64,000 nucleotides of DNA from Diploptera punctata. Lineage: Eukaryota; Arthropoda; Insecta; Blattodea; Blaberidae. How positions within the stretch are numbered: position 1 is the stretch's first letter; each line of letters opens with the position of its first letter. Of the stretch, positions 48,401-60,400 are shown one piece after another. The translations under genes and the position numbers were made by a program. The notes under the pieces were generated by a model. It was not told where the DNA came from. It did no database searches and worked only from the letters and a program-made list of their open reading frames with translations. The stretch spans positions 247,001 to 311,000 of the forward strand of contig JASPKZ010007534.1 of assembly GCA_030220185.1 (NCBI GenBank), given 5' to 3'.

Positions 48401-51400
48401 GAAAAGTGTTCGAAAAGTGTTCGAAAAGTGTTCGAAAAGTGTTCGAAAAGTGTTCGAAAAGTGTTCGAAAAGTGTTCGAAAAGTGTTCGAAAAGTGTTCG
48501 AAAAGTGTTCGAAAAGTGTTCGAAAGTGTTCGAAAAGTGTTCGAAAAGTGTTCGAAAAGTGTTCGAAAAGTGTTCGAAAAGTGTTCGAAAAGTGTTCGAA
48601 AAGTGTTCGAAAAGTGTTCGAAAAGTGTTCGAAAAGTGTTCGAAAAGTGTTCGAAAAGTGTTCGAAAAGTGTTCGAAAAGTGTTCGAAAAGTGTTCGAAA
48701 AGTGTTCGAAAAGTGTTCGAAAAGTGTTCGAAAAGTGTTCGAAAGTGTTCGAAAAGTGTTCGAAAAGTGTTCGAAAAGTGTTCGAAAAGTGTTCGAAAAG
48801 TGTTCGAAAAGTGTTCGAAAAGTGTTCGAAAAGTGTTCGAAAAGTGTTCGAAAAGTGTTCGAAAAGTGTTCGAAAAGTGTTCGAAAAGTGTTCGAAAAGT
48901 GTCCGAAAAGTGTTCGAAAAGTGCTCGAAAAGTCCTGGCTCCACGTAGGTGAGGTTTTTTCGAAACGTGTACGAATAGTTGTCAAAGTGTTCAGATGGTC
49001 TTGGTTCAAGGTTTAAGGTTAGGTTAGGTTAGGTTAGGTTAGGTTAGGTTAGGTTAGGTTAGGTGAGGTTAGGTGAGGTCAGGTCAGGTTAGGTGAGGTC
49101 AGGTCAGGTCAGGTCAGGTCAGGTCAGGTTCGGTCAGGTTCGGTCAGGTTCGGTCAGGTTCGGTCAGGTTCGGTCAGGTTCGGTCAGGTTCGGTCAGGTT
49201 CGGTCAGGTTCGGTCAGGTTCGGTCAGGTTCGGTCAGGTTCGGTCAGGATCGGTCAGGTTCGGTTAGGTTCGGTTAGGTCCGGTTAGGTTCGGTTAGGTT
49301 CGGTTAGGTTCGGTTAGGTTCGGTTAGGTCCGGTTAGGTTAGGTTAGGTTAGGTTAGGTTAGGTTAGGTTAGGTTAGGTTAGGTTAGGTTAGGTTAGGTT
49401 AGGTTAGGTTAGGTTAGGTTAGGTTAGGTTAGGTTAGGTTAGGTTAGGTTAGGTTAGGTTAGGTTAGGTTAGGTTAGGTTAGGTTAGGTTAGGTTAGGTT
49501 AGGTTAGGTTAGGTTAGGTTAGGTTAGGTTAGGTTAGGTTAGGTTAGGTTAGGTTAGGTTAGGTTAGGTTCGGTTCGGTTCGGTTCGGTTCGGTTCGGTT
49601 CGGTTAGGTTAGGTTAGGTTAGGTTAGGTTAGGTTAGGTTAGGTGAGGTTAGGTTAGGTTAGGTGAGGTTAGGTTAGGTTAGGTTAGGTTCGGTTCGGTT
49701 CGGTTAGGTTCGGTTAGGTTCGGTTAGGTTCGGTTAGGTTAGGTTCGGTTCGGTTCGGATCGGTTCGGTTAGGTTAGGTTAGGTTAGGTTCGGTTAGGTC
49801 TGATCAGGTGAGGTCAGGTCAGGATAGGTTAGGTTAGGTTAGGTTAAGTTAAGTTATGTTACGTTAGGTTAGGTTAGGTTAGGTTCCGTACGGTTAGGTT
49901 AGGCTAGGTTAGGTTAGGTTAGGTTAGGTGATGTTAAATTATGTTAGGTTCGGCTCTGTTAGGTTAGGTTCGAATAGACTTGGCTCTTTTGTGTTGATTT
50001 GGGATGCTGGGATTTGTAATATTATGTTAAGTTCGGTGCGGTTATGTTATGATCGGTTCTGTTAGGTTACGTTCGAATAGGCTTGGCTCTTTTTTATTGA
50101 TTTGGGTTGGCTGGGTTTTGTAATATTAGGTTAGGTTTCGCTAGGCTTCGCCGTTTTGTGTTGTGTTATTTGGAGACATCAGATTATGTTAGATGAGATT
50201 AGGTTTGGTTTGGTTAGTCTCAGCTCTTCTGTGTCACGAGTTTGGCTACCGGGGTCACGAGTTTGGCTACCGGGGTCACGAGTTTGGCTACCGGGGTCAC
50301 GAGGTTGGCTACCGGGGTCACGAGGTTGGCTACCGGGGTCACGAGGTTGGCTACCGGGGTCACGAGGTTGGCTACCGGGGTCACGAGGTTGGCTACCGGG
50401 GTCACGTGGTTCGCTACCGGGGTCACGAAGTTTGCAATTCGGGCTTCGAGGTGAATAATTCGGGTCGGGCAGGGTTAGCTTAGGTTCGGTTCGGGTCGAG
50501 TCGGTTAGGTTAGGTTAGGTTATGTTCGGTTAGGTTAGTGTAGGTTAGCTTAGGTTAGTTTAGGTTAGGTTCGGCTCTGTTAGGTTAGGTTCGAATATAC
50601 TTGGCTCTTTTGTGTTGATTTGGGTTGCTAGGATTTGTAATATTAGGTTAGGTTCGGTGCTGTTAGGTTAGGTTCGAATAGGCTTGGCTCTTTTTTGTTG
50701 ATTTGGGTTGGCTGGGTTTTGTAATGTTAGGTTATGTTTCTCTAGGCTTGGCCGTTTTGTGTTGTGTTATTTGGTGATGTTAGATTATGTTAGATGAGAT
50801 TAGGTTTGGTTTGGTTAGTCTCGGCTCTTCTGGGTCACGAGGTTGGCTACCGCGGTCACGAGGTTGGCTACAGGGTCACGAGGTTGGCTAACGGGGTCAC
50901 GAGGTTGGCTACCGGGGTCACGAGGTTGGCTACCGGGGTCACGAGGTTGGCTACCGGGGGTCACGAGGTTGGCTACCGGGGTCACGAGGTTGGCTACCGG
51001 GGTCACGAGGTTGGCTTCCGGGGTCACGAGGTTGGCTACCGGGGTCACGAGGTTGGCTACCTGGGTCACGAGGTTGCCTGCGGGTTCACGAGGTTGGCTA
51101 CCGGGGTCACGAGGTTGGCTACCTGGGTCACGAGGTTGGCTACCAGGTTCACGAGGTTGGCTACCTGGGTCACGAGGTTGGCTACCTGGGTCAGGAGGTT
51201 GGCTACCGGGGTCACGAGGTTGGCTACCGGGGTCACGAGGTTGGCTACCGGGATCACGAGGTTGGCTACAGGGGTCACGAGGTTGGCTACCGGGTTCACG
51301 AGGTTGGCCACCGGGGTCACGAGGTTGGCCACCGGGGTCACGAGGTTGGCCACCGGGGTCACGAGGTTGGCCACCGGCGTCACGAGGTTGGCCACCGGGG

Positions 51401-54400
51401 TCACGAGGTTGGCCACCGGGGTCACGAGGTTGGCCACCGGGGTCACGAGGTTGGCCACCGGGGTCACGAGGTTGGCCACCGGGGTCACGAGGTAGGCTAC
51501 CGGGGTCACGAGGTTGGCTACCGGGGTCACGAGGTTGGCTACCGGGGTCACGAGGTTGGCTACCGGGGTCACGAGGTTGGCTACCGGGGTCACGAGGTTG
51601 GCTACCGGGGTCACGAGGTTGGCTACCGGGTTCACGAGGTTGGCTACCGGGGTCACGAGGTTGGCCACCGGGTCACGAGGTTGGCCACCGGGGTCACGAG
51701 GTTGGCCACCGGGGTCACGAGGTTGGCCACCGGGGTCACGAGGTTGGCCACCGGGGTCACGAGGTTGGCCACCGGGGTCGCGAGGTTGGCCACCGGGGTC
51801 GCGAGGTTGGCCACCGGGGTCACGAGGTAGGCCACCGGGGTCACGAGTTTGACCACCGGGGTCACGAGGTTGGACACCGGGGTCACGAGGTTGGCCACCG
51901 GGGTCACGAGGTTGGCAACCGGGGTCACGAGGTTGGCTACCGGGGTCACGAGGTTGGCTACCGGGGTCACGAGGTTGGCTACCGGGGTCACGAGGTAGGC
52001 TACCGGGGTCACGAGGTTGGCGACCGGGGTCACGAGGTTGGCGACCGGGGTCACGAGGTTGGCGACCGGGGTCACGAGGTTGGCTACCGGGGTCACGAGG
52101 TTGGCTACAGGGGTCACGAGGTTGGCTACCGGGGTCACGAGGTTGGCTACCGGGGTCACGAGGTTGGCTATCGGGGTCACGAGGTTGGCTGCGGGGTGAC
52201 GAGGTTGGCTACCGGGGGTCACGAGGTTGGCTACCGGGGGTCACGAGGTTGGCTACCGGGGGTCACGAGGTTGGCTACCGGGGGTCACGAGGTTGGCTAC
52301 CGGGGTCACGAGGTTGGCTACCGGGGTCACGAGGTTGTCTACCGGGGTCACGAGGTTGGCTACCGGGGTCACGAGGTTGGCTACCGGGGTCACGAGGTTG
52401 GCTACCGGGGTCACGAGGTTGGCTACCGGGGTCACGAGGTTGGCTACCGGGGTCACTAGGTTGGCTACCGGGGTCACGAGGTTGGCTACCGGGGTCACGA
52501 GGTTGGCTACCGGGGTCACGAGGTTGGTTACCGGGGTCACGAGGTTGGTTACCGGGGTCACGAGGTTGGTTACCGGGGTCACGAGGTTGGTTACCGGGGT
52601 CACGAGGTTGGTTACCGGGGTCACGAGGTTGGTTACCTGGGTCACGAGGTTGGTTACCGGGGTCACGAGGTTGGTTACCGGGGTCACGAGGTTGGTTACC
52701 GGGGTCACGAGGTTGGTTACCGGGGTCACGAGGTTGGTTACCGGGGTCACGAGGTTGGTTACCGGGGTCACGAGGTTGGCTACCTGTGTCACGAGGTTGG
52801 CTACCGGGGTCACGAGGTTGGCTACCGGGGTCACGAGGTTGGCTACCGGGGTCACGAGGTTGGCTACCGGGGTCACGAAGTTGGCTACCGGGTTCACGAA
52901 TTTGGCTACCGGGGTCACGAGGTTGGCTACCGGGGTCCCGAGGTTGTCTACCGGGGTCACGAGGTTGGCTACCGGGGTCACGAGGTTGGCAACCGGGGTC
53001 ACGAGGTTGGCTACGGGGTCACGAGGTTGGCTACGGGGTCCCGAGGTTGGCTACCGGGGTCACGAGGTTGGCTACCGGGGTCACAAGGTTCGCTACAGGG
53101 GTCACAAGGTTCGCTACCGGGATCACGAGGTTCGCTACCGGGGTCACATAGTTTGCAATTCGGGCTTCAAAGTGAATAATTCGGGTCGGGTTAGGTTAGG
53201 TTAGGTAAGGTAAGGTAAGGTAAGGTAAGGTAAGGTTAGGTTAGGTTAGGTCAGGTTAGGTCAGGTTAGGTCAGGTTAGGTCAGGTGAGGTCAGGTGAGG
53301 TCAGGTGAGGTCAGGTGAGTTCAGGTGAGGTCAGGTGAGGTCAGGTGAGTTCAGGTGAGGTCAGGTGAGGTCAGGTGAGGTCAGGTGAGGTTCGTTTCGG
53401 TTCGGTTCGGTTAGGTTGGGTTACGATAGGTTAGGTTAGGTTACGATAGGTTAGGTTAGGTTAGGTTAGGTTCGTTTAGGTTAGGTTAAGTTAAGTTAGG
53501 TTTGGTTTGGGCACGTTTGGTTAGGTTCGGTTAGGTTTAGTCTGGTCTGGTCAGGTCAGATTAGGTCAGTTGAGGTCAGGTCAGGTCAGGTTAGGTTTGG
53601 TTTGGTCTATTGGGATACGTCTCCACATTCATGATAGCAGCTCTTGCACCATCAGTTTTTGCTGCACCATGAATCAAATGCATTCCGGTAAGTTCAGCAT
53701 ATGATATTAAATATATAATTGGTACCTTGTAAGTGAGAAAAATGCAGAAGATGAAACACTCTTTTTGAAAGGCCTCTATATTGAAACTACTTAATGAAGT
53801 TTAATTATTTAGTTGAGGACGACTGGCTTACCATGTACCAATTTTATATTTAATATCTTATTACATAACCTCAACGGATCTTTAATATGAATTTTAATAG
53901 TGTTGAAAGTTCAGCATAACTATAAAGATGTTCCATTATGCTTTCATGTTATGCGACTGATACTGAAGTAACTTCTAATTAGATGTTAATGAAATAACCG
54001 ATACGGGAATAAGTATTTTGCGCATGCCTATACTGATTACATTTCAGTGTCTATATCACAGTACACAGGCAGGGGATGAAAAAAAAAAAGACAAGGAAAG
54101 GAAAAAAAAAAAAAAAAAGACTGCTGTGATTTGAACCTTCAGTGTTCGAACTCAAATCCATCGGCTTTGACCATTAAGCCACACGTTAACTGCACAGATT
54201 TTGCGTGTTTCACTCTGAGCTAAAGCACTCATTGTACCGATGCTACTTTAACCAGTGCAGTGGCGTGCAATCATCTGCTAAATTCGAAATTTTAAAGGAA
54301 TTTGATAACCCAATATTTCATAAATGTTGTCGATGAATTATTAGCAATCAGGATCTCGGAATTATTACCAAGATCTCAAGTTATTCTAGTATAATTTTCT

Positions 54401-57400
54401 CTCCTACTTTGCTTTCCTATTGATTTATCCGTATTAATTGTCGATTACTTTGATTCCCTATAGCTAGTCCATTTTCTCTCGTAGACCATTGGTTCCCTAT
54501 TTCAAATTAATTGTATAATACTCCTCTGTAAACAGTTAAATTTGTGCTGTATAATTAACTTAGACTCTGTATATAGAGGTCTGTGAATGACAAGGGCACC
54601 TGAAGCACCATCACAGGGACAGATGAACGAAATGGATTAGATGAGTATGCAAAATGGTGGGATAAAATAGTGGCAGGGAAAAACGGGAGAAACCCTCGAG
54701 AAAAACCTGCCCAAGCTCCGTTTCGTCCAGCACGAACCCCACATGGAGTGACCGAGAGTTGATATCGGGACACAAGCGGCGGGAGGCGAGCGCCTGACCG
54801 CTTGCGCCATGGAGCCGCAGAACCAAAGAATTAATCAATCAATATCCAGGGCAATTTGTTGTATCTTTGCATCAGGTAGGTTTATGGCACCGTGGACATA
54901 TCCTCTCCATATATCCCTATTCTCAGAACTTCCCAATCATCCTCTGTATAATATAGAGTGTCCGAAAAGTCTCTGACTATTTCTGGGAAGGAGCAGTTTA
55001 ATTCAAATCAAATGTTTGTAGTATCAAAGAAGACACTGTAATTGGACGAAATCACTGCAGTTCGACATGACTGCCCTCCATATCGAAGCAGAGTTGCCAT
55101 CTCTGCTCAGTGCACCTAAACACAAGCCGCAACATTGCTATGGTAATTGTACGCACCGATATCGAAATGCGTTCACGCAGGTGTTGCAAATCCCTAATCT
55201 TGACCTTGTAAACCTGACTCTTGATGTAAACCCATGCAAAGAAGTCCAATGTCGTTAGATCAGGCGAGCGTGCTGCCCACATCCGTGGTGAGCCTCGTCC
55301 AATCCAGCGTCCTGGGAACGTATGGTTGAGGTAACCACACACAATATGCGCAAAGTGTGGTGGGGCGCCGTCTTGTTGGAACACCACCGAATCCAGAATG
55401 TTGTCAGCAAACAACTGGGGCTCAAGGAATAGCTCAAGAATGTCCACGTACGACGTTGAATTGACTGTTGCTTCAGCAAAAAAGAATGGACAGTAAATGC
55501 GCTCTTGGCTGAGGCCCAACCATACGTTCGCTTTTGGAGTGTTACGTTCCAATTCCATGGCGATGTTTGGTTGTCCATCAGCCCATATCCTGCTGTTGTG
55601 GCCACAGGTATGAAAGGTAGCCTCACCATTGAATAGAACGTGTACCAACAAATCTTCATTGTTTACTGCCTCAATTAAATCGTGGCAGTGGTAAGCCTTT
55701 TTCTTCAGTACGAAGTGCAAGATTTGCCACACAGTGGACGTCGTGTTCCCGACTGAGACGACGTACAGACGCTTTTAGACTCTGCTCGATCGCCTGTCGC
55801 ACGGTCTGCACAGTTTCCAATGGCCGTCCAGAACGTTTCTCGTCACAAACATTCAGCCCAGTTCACTTGAATTTGTTCACCAAACCTCTTATGGTTGTTC
55901 GCGTTGGGGCTTCTGTTCGGTTCCGTTGGCGAAACCGTTCTTGTACCTCAGTCCATTGAGTCTCCTGTTCGTTGCTGTATGGTCAACATATTTCAGATTA
56001 CCTACAATAGAGCGTAAAAAATAGTGTTTTCTCAGAAATGGTTAGGGGCTTTTCGGACACCCTGTATATCTCCATAAGATTATTGTTAATATTATTCTCC
56101 CACCTTATTCTTATTCGGCCCACCTGAGGAATTTTTGTCTGGTTTTCCTACATCGACTTTCCATGCCCCTCTATCATTCGTGCCACATGTCCTGTCAATC
56201 GCAGAGATTAACGCATGTCGATGTGATGCTGGAAGCTGCATGATACGTCAAGAGCCTTCTGGGCACGTCGTCGCAAGAAGAAGAATAAATACATCCAAGG
56301 TGTAGCGTAATGGTTAAGGCACTGCGCTACAAGCCGGAAGGTCGAGGGTTCAAGTCCCGGTGGGGTCAGGATTTTTAAACTGACCCAAACCTTCTGGCGG
56401 CACTATGGCCCTGGGGTCGACTCAGCCTCTAACGGAAATGAGTACCAGACGCTTGTTCTGGGGGTAAAGGCGGCCGTCACGCAGGGCTGACAACCCGGCT
56501 GACATCAAGTGCCGATTGTCAAGAAAAAGTGGGAGCCTTAACCTCCTACTACCCCAAGGGCCTCCTGAGGCCTGTAGTGGGACTACTTTACTTAAGGTGA
56601 TTCCTTACTTACTTACTCACTGGCACTATCGAACCCGTAGGTTCATGGCCGTGCGGACATAAGCTCTCCATACATACATATCCTGAGCTAATGCTTTCCA
56701 ATCATTCCCTGTATAATCTACTTCCCTCAAATCATAGTTAATGTTGTTCTCCCACCTCATTTTCTTTGGCATGGGTTCCCTGAAGTAGTCCCCGCTCGGA
56801 GAACCGAATGGGGACTATTTGACCTCCGGAAAATTTTACCCCAGATGAACCCATGTCCGCATTTCTTTACGGTTGTATTTTTACGGTAAAAGATCGTCAC
56901 TCTTTCGCCCAAGGTACTTTTTTCGTCTGGCTTATCACCTTCGGCCAGTCCGGCATGGGCAACCCTATCGGCAGCAATGCTACCGCCGGCATAGCTCTCA
57001 GGATCATTTAAGCACGCAAGCCACTCCACCACGACAAGGTAAAGATACCATGGAGGGTCCAAAGTGATTCCGCTGGATATAAACTGTAGAATTCCCTACA
57101 GAAGTTCCGTACGCCCTCCCCTGGCCTGGACTTGAATTTGGACTTTCTATTAAATTCAAAGAAGAATATTAGGACTCTAGGACTGGTCCCCTTGCCTCCA
57201 CTAAATGATCTCATATTTTCTAAATTCAAAATTTCGACGAAGAAAAACCGAGGAGAAAATGGAAGGTCTTCTCAACACTTACAGCAGCTCGTACTAGAGG
57301 CCTAGACAGCTGTACTAGTACATACAACCTAAAAAAATACCCCGTTAAACACTGTTTGTCTATCTCCTCTACTATTCAAGTTTTTAGATGATTTGTACGG

Positions 57401-60400
57401 GAAACTTATAATAAACGAGGATATCCGTGAAGAACTGCAGATCTACCCCATAAAAGAAAATATATTTAACAACAAGATACAGTGGAAAGAACATGTAGAA
57501 AGAATGGAAGAAAGAAGATTACCGAATAAAATCTTCCATTACTTTCCAAGAGGAAGAAGAGATGTCGGACGTCCTCGGAAGAGATGGTCTTAGATCTATT
57601 AGTGAAGACGGAACAGGCAACTCTTGCCCAAACCAGGAAGTGAAGAAGAAGAAGAAGAAGAAGAACTTATAATAAAAACAAATATTGTACACTACTCTTT
57701 GTGGTAGAGCTGTCTTCAATTATTTAGAGGATGAAGAAGGCAATAATAAGCTGCTAGTTTATTCATTTGATTCTCTTCAAATAAATCAATTGTCAGAAGA
57801 AGACCTGGTGGCAATTGAATGATCATTTGGACAATTAAAATCCATAGCTGCAAGCCATAGAGCAAAACAAAGCCAATTAAATGAGTGGAACAAGCAGAAA
57901 AAAATACAAGTAGCCATAGAAAATGATTGAAAACAAAATATATTTTATTGCAAATAATTTTATGCACATAATTTTGTAAATTAAAGCATGTAGTATTAAT
58001 TCCTTTGTGATGGAACTTGCTGAAAATAATAATAAATAAATAAACTGTTAGTTTATGCTGACTATTTAACTCACGCCCCAAATGGGAGTCAATGACCAAT
58101 CACATTTCAATGATTTTGTATTTACAACCAATCACAGTCGTGTTTCGCCTAGAATTTACCAACTAAAGTTTATCATAATAAAGAAAGCGCCTCCTTTTTA
58201 ACATTTTGAATAGGTCATAGCATTATTTTGCAGTGACTGACTCTCTAAGAAATACGGCTACCAGATTGTATATATAGTGCATGAATGCCATCACATAGCG
58301 CATGCTGGAATTAATATAAAACATTTGTAGCAATTGATTATACCACCAAAAAAAGAAACCACTGCTTTCACTTTCTTAAATGTATTTTTTCCCAGGTAAT
58401 ACTCGTAACATTCCAGAAAAATATAATTGTCATATTTACATCATAGGACATCAGAAATTAATTAATATACAGTTTGAAGAGTTTCATTTTTTCTCCACTA
58501 GAGTGCATTCTTACAATATTGCGTTCCTTTGGCAATAAATAATATGATGTGGTTGCAGTGATGAATAAAAGAAGCAAATGAAGCGTACCAATCGTTTCTC
58601 ATTTGTTTTCAAACATCGCCGTTTACATTAAATATATAAATATTTTAAAATAATGATTTGTGAGTAAACAGCTTAATTTTATTCGTTAAATAGTCCTAAC
58701 AAATGCCACTCTTGATTTCCAAATTCTCTAGATAAATTCACTACTCACGGAGTGAGCAGATTACTTATGATGATGTAGTATTATAAGGAGATACTAAAGG
58801 AACCCCCCCCCACACACACACACACGCTATTGAGTAACACTAAGAAATTGAGACTGGAAGTAAACATCAATAAAACTATATATATATATATATATATATA
58901 TTCACGCACAGAAATACATTACAGGCCTATAATGGAAATTGGCAGTTAATGACAAATAAGGGAAATTTTGAAAATAAAAATTGTCGAATTTAAATGCCAA
59001 GGAACAATAATTACAAACAGAATTCAAGTGCACAAAGCAATTAAACATAGGATCAATTCTGGAAATGCAAGCTATTATGCATTACAGGGACACTTGCCGT
59101 CCCAACTTCTCTACAAAAAACATAAAAAATAAATATATAAAACTCCTTCAAATCATGGTAAATATTATTCTCCCATCTCATTCATCTGGTCAATTTTCTT
59201 CTCCTTTTTGAGTTTCCTTGCCCCACTTTTTTCCTACCCGTGACACATGTCCCATCGCAGCCCAGTGGTATTTGAATATGTTAAAACAAATGCAGTAATT
59301 GAATGATTGCAGGCTGATGCAGCCAGCGCAGACCTGCTGCCTGTCGTGATGTTCATCCACGGAGGAGCCTTTGTTCTCGGCAGTGGTAACCCCGTCAGCT
59401 ATGGTCCGCACTACTTCCTGGACAAGGATGTTGTTATGGTAACAATCAACTACCGGCTGGGAGTCCTAGGTAAGTTGTGCAGGAGCTGCATAAAACTCAC
59501 TTACTAGCACTGTACAACCCGGCGGTTCATGGCCACCGCGACCTAAGCTCACCGTACTTCCCAATCTAACATAATCTAATGTTTCCTAATTAATGCCTGT
59601 ATAATTCACTTCCTATGAAGAAGAAAAGGATTTAAAATGCAAAAATATCTTTTTTTTTAAGAATTCTAGGGTTAATAAATTCTATCTTGAAGCCACAGTT
59701 AGTCCAAAAACATTCAAGACTAAAAATGTATAAAACACTGGCTCTTCCAACTCTTTTGTATGGTAGCGAAGTATGGACGTTGAAACAGAAGGATATACAG
59801 AGACTTAGATCTGCTGAAATGAGATACCTTCGGAGGACTGCAGGATACACACTACTAGATCACAAAAAAATGAAGACATCTTAGAAGAATTACACATGGA
59901 ATCTTTAGAAAGCAAAATTTCTGATTATAAGTCAAGATGAATACAATATGTTCATCGAATGGAAGATCACAGAATACCCAAACAAATGTTAAGATATCAA
60001 CCTGCAGGAAGAAGAAGACCAGGACGTCCACTCAAAAGACTTCTGGATGGTGTTTCTCTTGAGGCCGAAACAGGTCAACAAATGGCCTAAATTCGTGAAT
60101 GTACTGTGATGATGATTCACTGCCTATTGGATCGGATAAAGAATGAAGATATAAGAACAGAGTTAATATATAACCACTGAATGATAAAATCAAAGAATAC
60201 AGAGATAAATGGTTTAGACATGTAGAAAGAATGAATGTAACAAGATTACCAAAAGCAGCATTTAACACTAGAAGCTAAGAGGTTCAAAGAATGTAGGAAG
60301 GCCAGTGAAAAGATGGACAGAACAACTGTGAGGCGGAACAGGCAATTTGTCGAGCCCCTGAAGAAGAAGAAGAAGATAATTCACTCTCTCTAATCATGGT

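Larger units (their letters stand above)
54875..56215 (-). mobile_element. family A LINE 3' fragment interrupted by a mariner-like element
   Basis: LINE sequence at 54875-54953 and 56067-56215 is continuous once the 54954-56064 transposon is removed (CATCCTCTGTATAAT continues with ATCTCCATAAGATTATTG). Confidence 0.75.

Noticed and set aside
48284..49016. Frames of 185-241 codons with [11 protein letters not shown] or [10 protein letters not shown] repeats
   Set aside because: Generated by the 11-bp satellite; four overlapping frames on two strands are equally open.
50794..53204. Very long open frames (up to 538 codons) on both strands
   Set aside because: They lie wholly in a 21-bp tandem array; a unit length divisible by three without stops opens every frame. 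No start context, splice sites or family match.
49013..53610. True chromosome end
   Set aside because: Unique gene sequence in the same transcription direction continues on both sides (exons 2 and 3 of one carboxylesterase), so the TTAGG block is interstitial unless the assembly is wrong.
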